NCBI GenBank assembly: GCA_023386155.1
Contig: JAEWKH010000015.1
Location: forward strand, 1-64,000
Direction: 5' to 3'
DNA length: 64,000 nucleotides
Source: Pseudomonadota bacterium
GTDB taxonomy: Bacteria; Pseudomonadota; Alphaproteobacteria; Rhizobiales; Beijerinckiaceae
Below, one piece after another: positions 25,480-35,006 of this stretch. How positions within the stretch are numbered: position 1 is the stretch's first letter; each line of letters begins with the position of its first letter. Position numbers and translations under genes: made by a program. The notes below the pieces were generated by a model. It saw only the letters and a list, made by a program, of their open reading frames with translations, was not told the origin of the DNA and did no database searches.

Positions 25480-25905
25480 ATGACCTACGACGACAACAAC
25501 GTGTTCGCGAAAATCCTACGCGGTGAGCTTCCGTGCCATAAGGTCTACGAGACGGACCGTGCGCTCGCCTTCATGGACGTTATGCCGCGCGGAGACGGGC
25601 ATGTGCTTGTCATTCCCAAGACCAAGGCCCGCAACCTCCTCGATGTGGACCCGGACGATCTGGCCGAACTGGTGAAGACGGTTCAGGTCGTCGGAAAGGC
25701 GGCCAAGAGCGCACTGTCCGCCGACGGCCTGACGATCCAGCAGTTCAACGAAAGCGCCGGCGGCCAGGTGGTCTTCCACATCCACTTCCATGTGCTCCCG
25801 CGTTTCGAAGGGGTGGCGCTGAAGCCCCATACGGGTCAGATGGAAAAGCCCGAAGTCCTGGCGGATCTCGCCGCGAAGATCCGCGCCGCCCTGCCGGCGG
25901 CCTGA
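25480..25905 (+). CDS. HIT-family nucleotide hydrolase
   Basis: A 141-residue histidine-triad protein. The catalytic motif is VVFHIHFHVLPRF (H-x-H-x-H), preceded by the nucleotide-binding first half (FAKILRGELPCHKVYETDRA; GHVLVIPKTKARNLLD). Bacterial HinT-like members hydrolyse AMP-linked phosphoramidates and adenylates. The ATG before TYDDNN is chosen because it gives the normal family length; an in-frame extension of 80 codons upstream looks non-coding. The neighbours are unrelated, so the gene is probably monocistronic. Confidence 0.88.
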   Translation: MTYDDNNVFAKILRGELPCHKVYETDRALAFMDVMPRGDGHVLVIPKTKARNLLDVDPDDLAELVKTVQVVGKAAKSALSADGLTIQQFNESAGGQVVFHIHFHVLPRFEGVALKPHTGQMEKPEVLADLAAKIRAALPAA

Positions 25906-26014
25906 AGGATTCCCCTCCACGTCATGGCCGTCCCCGGACGTGATCCGGGGACGGCCATCCCGATTCCGTAAGGCCGGTGATGACGGGGCAGGGAGAGCGC
26001 TGACGTCTTTCGGG

Positions 26015-27511
26015 TCAGTCGGCCCAATCGAGGGAGCGGGCGATGGCCTTGTCCCAGACGGCGTTCAGCCGCTCGCGGCGATCCGCCTCCATGGCCGGAA
26101 CCCAGCGCTTGTCCACGGCCCAATTGCGCACGAGTTCGTCCGTCCCGCTCCAGAAGCCCGTGGCGAGGCCGGCCGCGTAGGCTGCGCCCAGCGCGGTGGT
26201 TTCGATCACCTTGGGGCGCACCACCGGCACGTTCAGGATATCGGCTTGGAACTGCATCAGGAGTTCGTTGACGACCATGCCGCCGTCCGTGCGCAGCTCC
26301 TTGACGGCGATGCCGGTGTCCTTGGTCATGGCGTCCAGCACCTCGCGGGTCTGGAAAGCGGTGGCCTCGAGCGCCGCGCGGGCGATGTGGCCCTTGTTGG
26401 CGAAGCGCGTCAGGCCGCCGATCAGGCCGCGGGCATGGGAGTTCCAGTGCGGCGCGTAGAGGCCCGAGAAGGCCGGCACGATGGTCACGCCGCCATTGTC
26501 ATCGACGCCGCGGGCGAGGGCTTCGATGTCGGTGCTCTTCTGGATGATCCCGAGATTGTCCCGCAGCCATTGCACGAGGGCCCCGGCGATCGCGATGGAG
26601 CCCTCCAGGGCATAGACGGTCTTGCCCTGGCCGAAGCGGTAGCCGACCGTGGTGAGCAGGCCGCATTTCGAAGGGTAGGGGGTCTCGCCGGTGTTCATGA
26701 GCATGAAGCAGCCGGTCCCGTAGGTGTTCTTGGCCTCGCCCTGCTGGAAGCAGGCCTGCCCCACGAGGGCCGCCTGCTGGTCGCCGAGAATGCCCGCGAT
26801 GGGGATCCCGGCGAGGCCGCCGGCCGCCTCGCCGTAGACCTCGCTCGACGAACGGATCTGCGGCAGGCAGGCCTTCGGGATTCCGAAGAGGCTCAGGATC
26901 TCGTCGTCCCAGGCGAGGGTCCGGAGGTTCATGAGCTGCGTGCGGCTGGCATTGGTCACGTCGGTGATGTGGCAGCCGCCATCGACGCCGCCCGTCAGGT
27001 TCCAGACCAGCCAGGTGTCGATATTGCCGAACAGCACGTCCCCGGCTTCCGCCTTCTCGCGGGCGCCCGGCACGTTGTCCAGGAGCCAGCGCAGCTTCAG
27101 CCCGGAGAAATAGCTCGCCAGCGGCAGGCCGGTCTTGTCCCGGAGGCGGTCATACCCGCCGTCCCGCGCGAATTCCTCGACGATGGAATCGACGCGGGTG
27201 TCCTGCCAGACGAGGGCGTTGTGGAGCGGCTTGCCGGTGCGCCTGTCCCAGATCAGCGTCGTCTCGCGCTGGTTGGTGATCCCGATGGCGGCGAGGTCGC
27301 GGAGCGAAAGCCCTTTCCTTGCCAGCGCCTCCTGGATCACCTCCTGCGTGTTGCGCCAGATCTCGAGCGGATCGTGCTCCACATGGCCGGGCCTGGGATA
27401 GATCTGCTCGTGCTCCTTCTGGCCGACCGAGACGATCGTTCCGGCCTTGTCGAACACGATGAAGCGCGAGCTGGTCGTGCCCTGGTCGATGGCACCGACA
27501 TATTGAGCCAT
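26015..27511 (-). CDS. glpK: Glycerol kinase
   Basis: A 498-residue FGGY-family kinase, exactly the usual GlpK length. It phosphorylates glycerol to sn-glycerol-3-phosphate using ATP. Visible signatures: AIDQGTTSSRFIVFD at the start, GITNQRETTLIWDRRTGKPL, YFSGLKLRWLLDN, and GGLTRFANKGHIARAALEAT near the C-terminus. It lies 14 bases downstream of glpD on the same strand, so glpD-glpK form an operon for glycerol use. No GlpR regulator or glycerol facilitator is present in the window; an MFS transporter lies upstream. Confidence 0.97.
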   Translation of the reverse strand: MAQYVGAIDQGTTSSRFIVFDKAGTIVSVGQKEHEQIYPRPGHVEHDPLEIWRNTQEVIQEALARKGLSLRDLAAIGITNQRETTLIWDRRTGKPLHNALVWQDTRVDSIVEEFARDGGYDRLRDKTGLPLASYFSGLKLRWLLDNVPGAREKAEAGDVLFGNIDTWLVWNLTGGVDGGCHITDVTNASRTQLMNLRTLAWDDEILSLFGIPKACLPQIRSSSEVYGEAAGGLAGIPIAGILGDQQAALVGQACFQQGEAKNTYGTGCFMLMNTGETPYPSKCGLLTTVGYRFGQGKTVYALEGSIAIAGALVQWLRDNLGIIQKSTDIEALARGVDDNGGVTIVPAFSGLYAPHWNSHARGLIGGLTRFANKGHIARAALEATAFQTREVLDAMTKDTGIAVKELRTDGGMVVNELLMQFQADILNVPVVRPKVIETTALGAAYAAGLATGFWSGTDELVRNWAVDKRWVPAMEADRRERLNAVWDKAIARSLDWAD

Positions 27512-27525
27512 GTCCTTCCCCGAAT

Positions 27526-29046
27526 TTATTGCGCGGCGACGGCGGCCACTTTCTTCTTGGCCAAGTAGGCATCGATCTTGGCCGCAGCGTCAACCGGCAC
27601 ATGCAGACCGAGCTTGGAGCGGCGCCAGAGGATGTCCTCGGCGCTGCGGGCCCATTCGCGGCGCATGAGATAATCGACCTCCGCGGCCGTCAGCCCGGCG
27701 CCGAAATCCTCGCCGAGATCGGCCATGGATTTCGCCGGGCCGAGAAGCTCTTCCATCCGGGTGCCGTAGGCCCGCGCCAGACGGAGGGCGAGGGGCTCCG
27801 GCAGGAAGGCCCAGCGCTGGCGCGCCTGGGCGAGGAAGCGGTCGAAATCCGCATCCGGCATGTCGCCGCCGGGCATTTTCGCCGTCTCGGTCCAGGCGGG
27901 CTTCATGGCCGGGAAATAGGCCTTCAGCTCGTCGAGGGCGTGCTCGGCGAGCTTGCGGAAGGTGGTGATCTTGCCGCCGAAGATCGACAGCACCGGCGCC
28001 TGTCCCTGGGGCGCATCCATGTCGAACACGTAATCGCGGGTCACCGCGGACGCGTTCGTCGAGCCGTCGTCGAAGAGCGGGCGCACGCCGGAATAGGTCC
28101 AGACCACGTCGGCCGGGGTCACCGAGTGCTTGAAGAAGTGGTTCACGATGTTGCAGAGATACTGAATCTCGTCCTGGCTGATTTCCACCTTCTTGTCCGG
28201 CACGGACTCGACCGGGATGTCTGTCGTGCCGATCAGGGTGAACTTCTCCTGGTAGGGGATCGCGAAGACGATCCGCTTGTCCGTGTTCTGGAGAATGAAT
28301 GCTTCCTTGGTGTCGAAGAGCTTCGGCACCACGATGTGGCTGCCCTTCACCAGGCGGACGTTCTTGGTGGTGTTGAGGCCGAGCTTGGAATTGAGCACGT
28401 CGGCCACGAAGGGGCCGCCCGCATTGACGATGACCCGCGCGCGGACCTCCTCGGTCTGGCCCGTCTCCACGTTCTGGAGGCTCGCCACCCAGGTGTCGCC
28501 GTCCCGGCGGGCCGAGGCGAGCTTGGTGCGAACCCGGATGTCGGCGCCCTTCTCGAAGGCGTCGAGGGCGTTCAGCGCCACCATGCGGCTGTCCTCGACC
28601 CAGCAGTCCGAATAGACGAAGGCCGTGTCGAAACCGGGCTTCAGGGCCTGGCCGGCAGGGTGCCGGGTCAGGTGGATGGTCTCCGTGCCCGGGAGCTTCT
28701 TGCGCGGCGCCAGGTGGTCGTAGAGGAACAGGCCGAGGCGGACGAACCAGGCCGGGCGAATGCCCTTCTCGTGGGGCAGGATGAAGCGCAGGGGCCAGAT
28801 GATGTGCGGGGCGGATTCCAGCAGGCGCTCGCGCTCGAACAGAGCCTCGCGGACCAGGCGGAACTCGTAATATTCCAGGTAGCGCAGGCCGCCATGGATC
28901 AGCTTCGTGGAGGCAGAGGACGTGTAGCCGGCCAGGTCGCCCTGCTCGCAGAGCACGACCGAGAGGCCTCGGCCCACCGCATCGCGCGCGATGCCCGCGC
29001 CATTGATTCCGCCGCCGACAATCAGGAGATCAGTCACTGTGGTCAC
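27526..29046 (-). CDS. glpD: Aerobic glycerol-3-phosphate dehydrogenase
   Basis: A membrane-associated FAD enzyme that oxidises glycerol-3-phosphate to dihydroxyacetone phosphate and passes electrons to quinone. The N-terminal FAD motif is LIVGGGINGAGIARDAVGRG, then SSASTKLIHGGLRYLEYYEF; later GTTDIPVE and VRPLFDDG match the family, and a C-terminal helical DUF6930-like cap follows. I prefer the GTG at 29046 (506 residues) because AAGGAAAGA precedes it; another GTG 45 bases earlier has no ribosome site. It forms an operon with glpK 14 bases downstream. Confidence 0.95.
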   Translation of the reverse strand: MTTVTDLLIVGGGINGAGIARDAVGRGLSVVLCEQGDLAGYTSSASTKLIHGGLRYLEYYEFRLVREALFERERLLESAPHIIWPLRFILPHEKGIRPAWFVRLGLFLYDHLAPRKKLPGTETIHLTRHPAGQALKPGFDTAFVYSDCWVEDSRMVALNALDAFEKGADIRVRTKLASARRDGDTWVASLQNVETGQTEEVRARVIVNAGGPFVADVLNSKLGLNTTKNVRLVKGSHIVVPKLFDTKEAFILQNTDKRIVFAIPYQEKFTLIGTTDIPVESVPDKKVEISQDEIQYLCNIVNHFFKHSVTPADVVWTYSGVRPLFDDGSTNASAVTRDYVFDMDAPQGQAPVLSIFGGKITTFRKLAEHALDELKAYFPAMKPAWTETAKMPGGDMPDADFDRFLAQARQRWAFLPEPLALRLARAYGTRMEELLGPAKSMADLGEDFGAGLTAAEVDYLMRREWARSAEDILWRRSKLGLHVPVDAAAKIDAYLAKKKVAAVAAQ

Positions 29047-29135
29047 GAAATTCGTCTTTCCTTGCAACCCGGTTGCCCCGAAACCTTGCACATGATTTCT
29101 TTAGACGGCTAAAGCAAGTAAATTCTTGAGGTTGT

Positions 29136-30338
29136 TCAGGGCTCCCTCGCCAGGGCGAGGTTTAGCATGAAAGCCCCGAAGGCGCACACGGCCATGCCCA
29201 GGCACAGCAGCACCACGGCGTCATAATTGCCCCGCCAGGCCCAGAGGGCCCCGAACGCGAAGGGGGCGCCCGCCATGGCGATCCGGACCGGCATGGCGAT
29301 CATGCCCTGGATCGCCCCGTAATCCTCCCGGCCGAACAGTTCGGGCGGCAGGAGGGCGCGCACGATGGTGAGCATGCCGTTGGCCGCCCCATAGAGCGCC
29401 GCGAAGCCCAGGATCAGCCAGGATCCGGCCGGGACGAAGGGCAGGAGCGCGAAGGCGAGGACGCTCAGGGCCATGGTCGCCACCCCGATCCCCCGCAGGC
29501 TCATGGCGCGCTCCCCGAACCCGGTCAGGAACCGCGCGGCGACCTGGGCCGGGCCGATCACCGTATAGGCGGCCACGGCGGCATCGATGGAAAAGCCCCT
29601 TTCCAGCAGGATCGGGATCAGGTGGACCGGGATTCCGGTGGAGATGATCCCCAGGAGGACGTTCGTGATCACGAACAGCCAGAAGGCCGGCTTGGCGAGC
29701 ACCCGGCGGGAGGCCGAGGCAGGCCGGGCGGAGGCGTGGCTCTCTCCGCCGTGCCTGGGCCGTGCCGGCGCGGCCGGGATGCTCGCCGCATGCAGGACGG
29801 CGCAGATTGCGAGGTTCAGGGCCGCCAGGACCAGCAGGGCGCCGCGCCAGCCATAGGCCTCGATCAGCAGATGGGTGAGGGGGATGAAGACCGTGCTGGC
29901 GAAGCCGCCGACGAGGGTCATGAAGGTGATCCCCCGGCGGGTCAGAAGGCCGAGCCGGGAGGCCAGGACCGCAAAACCCGGCTCGTAGAAGACGGCGCTC
30001 ATGGCCGCCCCGATGCCGAGCCAGATCAGCACGAAGGCCAGGTAATGCTCCGTCCAGGCCCAGAGGGCGAGGAAGAGGGCGGCGAGGACCGATCCTCCCG
30101 TCATGACGGCCCGGCCGTAGCCCTCGTCGATCATGCGGCCGACCGGAACCGCGAAGAAGGCGGACGAGACCAGGGCCAGGGAATAGGCAGCGGTCAGGGC
30201 CGTCTTCGACCAGCCGAGCTCCCGCTCCATGGGCTCGATGATGAGGGCGAAGGCATAGAAGAGCGTCCCGTAGGAGATCAGCTGCGTGAACGACAGGGCC
30301 GAGACGAAGCGCCAGGGCATGGAGCCGGAAGGAGACAT
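29136..30338 (-). CDS. MFS transporter, monocarboxylate/oxalate-antiporter type
   Basis: A 400-residue protein with 12 hydrophobic segments in two six-helix halves joined by a hydrophilic loop near residue 205 (PARPRHGGESHASARPASAS). The inter-helix 2-3 motif VPVGRMIDEGYGRAVMTGGS is the MFS signature. The overall pattern (SYGTLFYAFALIIEPMERE) resembles bacterial MCT/OFA-type carriers. The substrate is unknown. It lies 90 bases upstream of glpD on the same strand, so a role in uptake of glycerol-related compounds is possible but unproven. Confidence 0.85.
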   Translation of the reverse strand: MSPSGSMPWRFVSALSFTQLISYGTLFYAFALIIEPMERELGWSKTALTAAYSLALVSSAFFAVPVGRMIDEGYGRAVMTGGSVLAALFLALWAWTEHYLAFVLIWLGIGAAMSAVFYEPGFAVLASRLGLLTRRGITFMTLVGGFASTVFIPLTHLLIEAYGWRGALLVLAALNLAICAVLHAASIPAAPARPRHGGESHASARPASASRRVLAKPAFWLFVITNVLLGIISTGIPVHLIPILLERGFSIDAAVAAYTVIGPAQVAARFLTGFGERAMSLRGIGVATMALSVLAFALLPFVPAGSWLILGFAALYGAANGMLTIVRALLPPELFGREDYGAIQGMIAMPVRIAMAGAPFAFGALWAWRGNYDAVVLLCLGMAVCAFGAFMLNLALAREP

Positions 30339-30606
30339 TCCTGCTTTATGTCAGGCCTTGCGGTTGACGGATAGGTTTTTAGCCTCCATATGCACAGCAG
30401 GCGACGGCGTCCGGCAACCGGAACGCTTGAGCGGGACTGCGTGACGGATAATCGCGAAACGGCGAAGACCCCGGTCCCCTTCTTCAATCGCTCCATCATA
30501 AGACGGCCCCATCACGCGGGCTGTTTCCCAAAGAGCCCTGAAGCGCCTTTGCTTTCTAAAGCCGAACCTGCTTTGCGGCTCACCGCATCCGTTCGAAAGA
30601 CCTACT

Positions 30607-32100
30607 TTGACACTCTTCACCGATTTCGGATTGGCCCAGCCGATCCTGAAGGCTCTGGCTGCCGAGGGCTATGAGAAGCCCACGCCGATCCAGGCCCAGA
30701 CCATTCCCTATGCCATGGAAGGCCGCGACGTCTGCGGCATCGCCCAGACCGGCACCGGCAAGACGGCCGCTTTCGCGCTGCCGATCCTCCACCGCCTCAA
30801 CGCGAACCCGAAGCCGCGCAAGCCCAAGAGCCCCCGCGTGCTCGTGCTCAGCCCGACCCGCGAGCTGTCCGGCCAGATCGCCGACAGCTTCAAGGCCTAT
30901 GGCCGCAACCTACGCCTCACCACCGAGGTGGTGTTCGGCGGCGTCACCATCTCCCGCCAGGAGAAGGCGCTGGTTCAGGGCGTCGACGTGCTCGTCGCCA
31001 CGCCGGGCCGCCTGCTCGACCTCGTCGACCGCAGGTCGCTCTCCCTGCGCGACATCGAGATCCTCGTCCTCGACGAGGCCGACCAGATGCTCGACCTCGG
31101 CTTCATCCATGCGCTCAAGCGCATCGTGACCCTGCTGCCGAAGGACCGCCAGAGCCTGTTCTTCTCGGCCACCATGCCGAAGACGATCTCGACGCTGGCC
31201 GATTCCTTCCTGCGCGATCCGGCCCATGTGGCCGTCACCCCCGTGGCGACCACCGCCGAGCGCGTGGAGCAGAGCGTCATTTTCGTGCAGACCGGCCGCA
31301 AGCAGGTCCTGCTCGAAACGCTCCTGCGCGATCCGTCCATCGACCGCGTGCTCGTCTTCACCCGCACCAAGCACGGCGCGGACAAGGTGGTGCGCGGCCT
31401 CGACAAGGCGGGCATCTCGGGTGCCGCCATTCACGGCAACAAGTCGCAGCCGCAGCGCGAGCGCGCGCTCGCCGGCTTCCGCGACGGCTCCTGCCGGGTG
31501 CTCGTGGCGACGGACATCGCCGCGCGCGGCATCGACGTCGAGGGCGTGACGCACGTCATCAACTACGACCTGCCGAACGTGCCGGAATCCTACGTTCACC
31601 GCATCGGCCGCACGGCCCGCGCGGGAGCGACCGGCCTTGCGATCTCGTTCTGCAACGACGAGGAAAAGGCCTACCTGAAGGACATCGAGAAGCTGACCCG
31701 CCTGAAGGTTCCGGTCATGCCTCTGCCGGAGGGTCTGCCCGCCGCCCCGCCTCCATCCGAGGCTGGCGAGCGTCGCGAGCCGCAGCGGGGACGTCCCGCT
31801 CCCCATGCCCGCGGGCATCAGGGCCACGGTCAGCCGCGCAGCGCCGATCCGAACGCCGAGCGAGGCCCCAAGCGCCGCCGCGGCCGCGGCGGAAAGCCCG
31901 CTGGCGGACAGCCGCAGCAGGGCGGCAAGCCGTCCGGACAGCAGCAGCAGCGCCCCGCCCAGGGCCAGCGCACGCAGGCACAGGGACAGCAGCGGGCTGC
32001 ACAGGGGCAAAAGCCCTCGGGCCAGCCGCAACGGCAATCCGGAGGCCGGAGCGACGGCGCCCAGGTGGCCTGGCTCGATAAGAGCCCCCGCCGCCGGTAA
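30607..32100 (+). CDS. DEAD-box RNA helicase (RhlE-type)
   Basis: A 497-residue ATP-dependent RNA helicase. It has the Q motif (FGLAQPILKAL...PTPIQAQTIP), Walker A AQTGTGKT, motif Ib TPGRLLDL, DEAD box VLDEADQMLDLGF, SAT, and the C-terminal helicase domain with HRIGRTARAG. Residues about 375-497 form a disordered Gln/Gly/Arg/Pro-rich tail (GGKPSGQQQQRPAQGQRTQA) expected to bind RNA. The start is TTG, which allows the complete Q motif; no better ATG exists. Such proteins aid rRNA maturation and growth in the cold. A terminator follows. Confidence 0.93.
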   Translation: MTLFTDFGLAQPILKALAAEGYEKPTPIQAQTIPYAMEGRDVCGIAQTGTGKTAAFALPILHRLNANPKPRKPKSPRVLVLSPTRELSGQIADSFKAYGRNLRLTTEVVFGGVTISRQEKALVQGVDVLVATPGRLLDLVDRRSLSLRDIEILVLDEADQMLDLGFIHALKRIVTLLPKDRQSLFFSATMPKTISTLADSFLRDPAHVAVTPVATTAERVEQSVIFVQTGRKQVLLETLLRDPSIDRVLVFTRTKHGADKVVRGLDKAGISGAAIHGNKSQPQRERALAGFRDGSCRVLVATDIAARGIDVEGVTHVINYDLPNVPESYVHRIGRTARAGATGLAISFCNDEEKAYLKDIEKLTRLKVPVMPLPEGLPAAPPPSEAGERREPQRGRPAPHARGHQGHGQPRSADPNAERGPKRRRGRGGKPAGGQPQQGGKPSGQQQQRPAQGQRTQAQGQQRAAQGQKPSGQPQRQSGGRSDGAQVAWLDKSPRRR

Positions 32101-32106
32101 GACCTT

Positions 32107-32131
32107 AAAGGCGCCTTCGGGCGCCTTTTTC
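32107..32131 (+). terminator. Intrinsic terminator of the helicase gene
   Basis: Stem AAGGCGCC / GGCGCCTT with a TTCG-like loop and a TTTTTCTT tail. Confidence 0.85.
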
Positions 32132-32156
32132 TTGTGAGGATAGCTCAACATATTTC

Positions 32157-32180
32157 CCTCCCCACAAGGGGGAGGAGAGT
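32157..32180. repeat. Palindromic repeat, family B, copy 1
   Basis: CCCTCCCCACAAGGGGGAGG, a short palindrome shared (reverse complement CCTCCCCCTTGTGGGGAGGG) with copies at 55085-55193 and inside mutA at 62855-62900. Confidence 0.7.
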
Positions 32181-32250
32181 AGGTCGCGTTATCGTCGCGA
32201 CTCATGGCATATCACCTGTCGAAGCATCCAAATCCAGGAGACAACGCCCG

Positions 32251-33498
32251 ATGGCCAAGCGCGCCGGAAGCGCCGATCTGCCGCTGCATTCCGGCCATGT
32301 GCCGAAATGGCTGGCGGACCGCATGACGCGCCTCGGCGGCGTGATCAGCGAGGCCGTCGTGCATCATTACGGCCGGGACGAACTGCTGCGCCGGCTCGCG
32401 CATCCGTTCTGGTTCCAGTCGTTCGGCGCCGTGATGGGGATGGACTGGCATTCCTCCGGCATCACCACCAGCGTCATCGGCGCCTTGAAGCGCGGGCTGA
32501 CGCCCCAGTCGAAGGAACTCGGGATTCATGTCTGCGGCGGACGCGGACGGCACTCGCGGCAGACGCCGCATGAGCTGGTCGCCATCGGTGAGCGCGTCGG
32601 CTTCGACGGCGCGGCCCTGGCGAATGCGAGCCGCCTCGTGGCGAAGGTGGACAGCGCCGCGATCCAGGACGGCTTCGACCTGTATCTTCACGGCTTCATC
32701 GTCACGGATGACGGCAAGTGGGCCGTCGTCCAGCAGGGAATGAACGATGGGCTCCGGCAGGCGCGCCGTTACCATTGGCTGTCCGAGGATCTGGAGAGCT
32801 TCGTCGACGAGCCGCATACGGCCATCGACGGCAAAGGGCAGGGCACGATCGTCAATCTCACCGACCGCCGGGCCGCCGCTTCCCGCAAGGCGCAGATCGA
32901 CATTCTGGATTCGCTCGGGCCCGACGGGATCGCGCGGAAATTCCTGGCGCTCGAAGAGCGCGAGGCGGATGCGACGCCCGCCGCGAGCCCGCAGCCCCTG
33001 CTGCCGCATCTGGTCATGCCCGAGCATCACGACGTTCGCGCCAAGGACGTGGTGCTGCGCCGCCTCCACGGGACCCTCGCGGCGGCGGCCGACCGCGGGC
33101 CTACGGACTTTCCCGACCTGCTGATGACCCCCGGCGTCGGCCCCCGGACCGTGCAGGCCCTCGCCATGGTGGCGGAGGTCGTCCACGGCACGCCCTGCCG
33201 CTTCAGCGACCCGGCCCGGTTCTCCTTCGCCCATGGCGGCAAGGACCGGCATCCCTATCCGGTGCCCGTGCGCGTCTACGACGAGACGATCCGGGTGCTG
33301 AAATCGGCGGTCCAGAAGGCGAGGCTCGGGCAGCAGGAGGAACTCTTCGCCCTGAAGAGGCTCGACGATCAGGCCCGCGCCCTCGAACGCCATGCCGCAG
33401 GGCCGAGCGTCGAGGAGCATATCGGGCAGGAGCGGGCGAAGTCGCATTCCTACGGCGGCCGTTCCGTGTTCGGCGACGAGCCGCCGCCGTCCGAGTGA
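32251..33498 (+). CDS. DUF763 protein
   Basis: A 415-residue protein of the DUF763 family, of unknown function, found in archaea and scattered bacteria. Typical family pieces: RAGSADLPLHSGHVPKWLA at the start, GGVISEAVVHHYGRDELLRR, FWFQSFGAVMGMDWHSSGIT and the C-terminal LLMTPGVGPRTVQALAMVAE, which resembles a helix-hairpin-helix DNA-binding motif. The ATG is supported by CAGGAGAC and by the conserved N-terminus. The HhH-like segment suggests a nucleic-acid role, but this is inference. It stands alone between a helicase gene and a convergent monooxygenase-fold gene. Confidence 0.85.
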   Translation: MAKRAGSADLPLHSGHVPKWLADRMTRLGGVISEAVVHHYGRDELLRRLAHPFWFQSFGAVMGMDWHSSGITTSVIGALKRGLTPQSKELGIHVCGGRGRHSRQTPHELVAIGERVGFDGAALANASRLVAKVDSAAIQDGFDLYLHGFIVTDDGKWAVVQQGMNDGLRQARRYHWLSEDLESFVDEPHTAIDGKGQGTIVNLTDRRAAASRKAQIDILDSLGPDGIARKFLALEEREADATPAASPQPLLPHLVMPEHHDVRAKDVVLRRLHGTLAAAADRGPTDFPDLLMTPGVGPRTVQALAMVAEVVHGTPCRFSDPARFSFAHGGKDRHPYPVPVRVYDETIRVLKSAVQKARLGQQEELFALKRLDDQARALERHAAGPSVEEHIGQERAKSHSYGGRSVFGDEPPPSE

Positions 33499-33523
33499 GT
33501 GTCCGATTGCGCCGTCTTCATCC

Positions 33524-33895
33524 TCACCAGCCGGCGAAGAACGCGAAATCCCGCCGCATGGGCTTCCAGGTCTCGACCTGCCTCGGCTCCCGGAGGAGCG
33601 CGGGCAGGCGCTCCCAATAGGCCTTGCGATACTCCCGGTACATCTGGACCTCGACGACGTCGTCGAGGTCCGTCCAGGTCTCGTAGATCATGAACCGGGT
33701 CGGGTCCTGCGGATCCTGGTGCAGGACGGCGTTGATGAAGGTCCTCTCGTGACGCATGGCATCGAGCGCCGGCATCAGGAGGTCGAGAAACTCCTCCTCG
33801 CAGCCGGGCTTGAGGGCGAGCGTCACGACGAACGTGACGGGGTCGTTCCGGCTCCCGGCGACCGCCATCGACTTCACGTTCGCACCCAGTTTCAT
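33524..33895 (-). CDS. Antibiotic-biosynthesis-monooxygenase-fold (ABM) protein
   Basis: A 123-residue protein with a ferredoxin-like ABM domain at about 18-105 (FVVTLALKPGCEEEFLDLL; RFMIYETWTDLDDVVEVQMY). Such small dimeric proteins act as cofactor-independent quinol or polyketide monooxygenases or as heme-degrading enzymes. No specific catalytic residues can be assigned here, so the activity is uncertain. A short N-terminal stretch (MKLGANVKSMAVAGSRNDP) could be non-native if translation starts later. It converges with the DUF763 gene and precedes the amidase operon on the same strand, but 52 bases before that operon's last gene. Confidence 0.75.
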   Translation of the reverse strand: MKLGANVKSMAVAGSRNDPVTFVVTLALKPGCEEEFLDLLMPALDAMRHERTFINAVLHQDPQDPTRFMIYETWTDLDDVVEVQMYREYRKAYWERLPALLREPRQVETWKPMRRDFAFFAGW

Positions 33896-33985
33896 CGTCG
33901 TCTCCTTCGCTTCGGTTCTGAAGCCAGAATGGCCGTGAGACCGGGCGAAGGAAATTACCTGGCAGGTAACGGGATGCGGAAAAGA

Positions 33986-34933
33986 TCAGCGCCGCGCCTG
34001 CTGCAGCAGGCTCTTGTCGAGCATCACGTGGACGCCCTTGTTGCCGTTCACCACCTGCGTGATGCGTAAATCCGCCGCGAGGCTGCACAGGGCATAAGCC
34101 TCCGCCTTGGTGATGCCGGTGCGGGCGGCGATCAGGTCGATCATGCTGCGCAGCGCAATGACGACGCAATCGTCGAGGTCGGGATCGAACGCCATGGTCA
34201 AGACGTGCGTCGGCGTCTCGGCCATGGGCCAGGTGAGGTGCATGTCCTCGCGCAGGTGCAGCTCGAAGGTGCCGATGAGCCCCGTTTCGATGGCCGTCAC
34301 GCAGACCTCGCCGTCGCCCTGGACGCCATGCCCGTCGCCGACGGAGAACAGGGCGCCGTCCACATGGATCGGCAGATAGAGTATCGTTCCGGCCACGAGT
34401 TCCTTGTTGTCGAGATTGCCGCCGTTGCGGCGCGGCGGAAGGGTGCTGAGAGAGCCCCAGGCAGCCGGAGGAGCAACGGCCATGACGCCGAAGAACGGCT
34501 TCAGGGGCAGCTCCAGTCCCCACGGCAGCTTACCCGTCATCCGCTCGCGGTCGAGCGGGATGGTCATGAAGTGGATCTCGTCGAAATCGTCCGGCAGGGC
34601 GCCTTTGAGAGGTGCGGAATAGGTGAAGCCCCAGTCGTAATGCAGCGCGATGTCCCTGATGCGGACCTCGAGGACCTGACCGGCCTTCGCGCCGCGCACG
34701 GCGACAGGGCCGGTGCAGATATGCCCCGGCAGCTTCGGCTTGTGGGCCGCATGAATGTCCGTCAGCGCGGGCGGGATGACGAAGGGCGCCTTCGGCATGG
34801 CCTCGGGGCCGCCGGACACGGTCGAGATCGTGACCGTGTCGCCGGAATCGACCGTCAGCAGCGGTTCGAGGCTCGCATCGAAATAGCCCCAGTGGATTGT
34901 CTCCGGGGATGCATCAATCCTGTATTCGGCCAC
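33986..34933 (-). CDS. Acetamidase/formamidase family protein
   Basis: A 315-residue enzyme of the FmdA/AmdA family, which hydrolyses formamide, acetamide or related short amides to ammonia and the acid. Family pieces: DSGDTVTISTVSGG, GHICTGPVAVRGAKAGQVLE, DWGFTYSAPLKGALP, FFGVMAVAPP, GGNLDNKELVAGT and the metal/substrate loop SVGDGHGVQGDGEVCVTAIE. The GTG start is chosen for its AGAGGTG ribosome site; longer in-frame starts give a basic leader unlike the family. It is the last gene of a five-gene minus-strand run with a peptide-type ABC importer, suggesting that the imported compound or its product is an amide. Confidence 0.9.
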   Translation of the reverse strand: MAEYRIDASPETIHWGYFDASLEPLLTVDSGDTVTISTVSGGPEAMPKAPFVIPPALTDIHAAHKPKLPGHICTGPVAVRGAKAGQVLEVRIRDIALHYDWGFTYSAPLKGALPDDFDEIHFMTIPLDRERMTGKLPWGLELPLKPFFGVMAVAPPAAWGSLSTLPPRRNGGNLDNKELVAGTILYLPIHVDGALFSVGDGHGVQGDGEVCVTAIETGLIGTFELHLREDMHLTWPMAETPTHVLTMAFDPDLDDCVVIALRSMIDLIAARTGITKAEAYALCSLAADLRITQVVNGNKGVHVMLDKSLLQQARR

Positions 34934-35006
34934 GAAACACCTCTGCCTTCGCCATCGATGCGGAATGTCTCGCATTCCCATGCGTGAAGGACAACAGGCT
35001 TTCCGG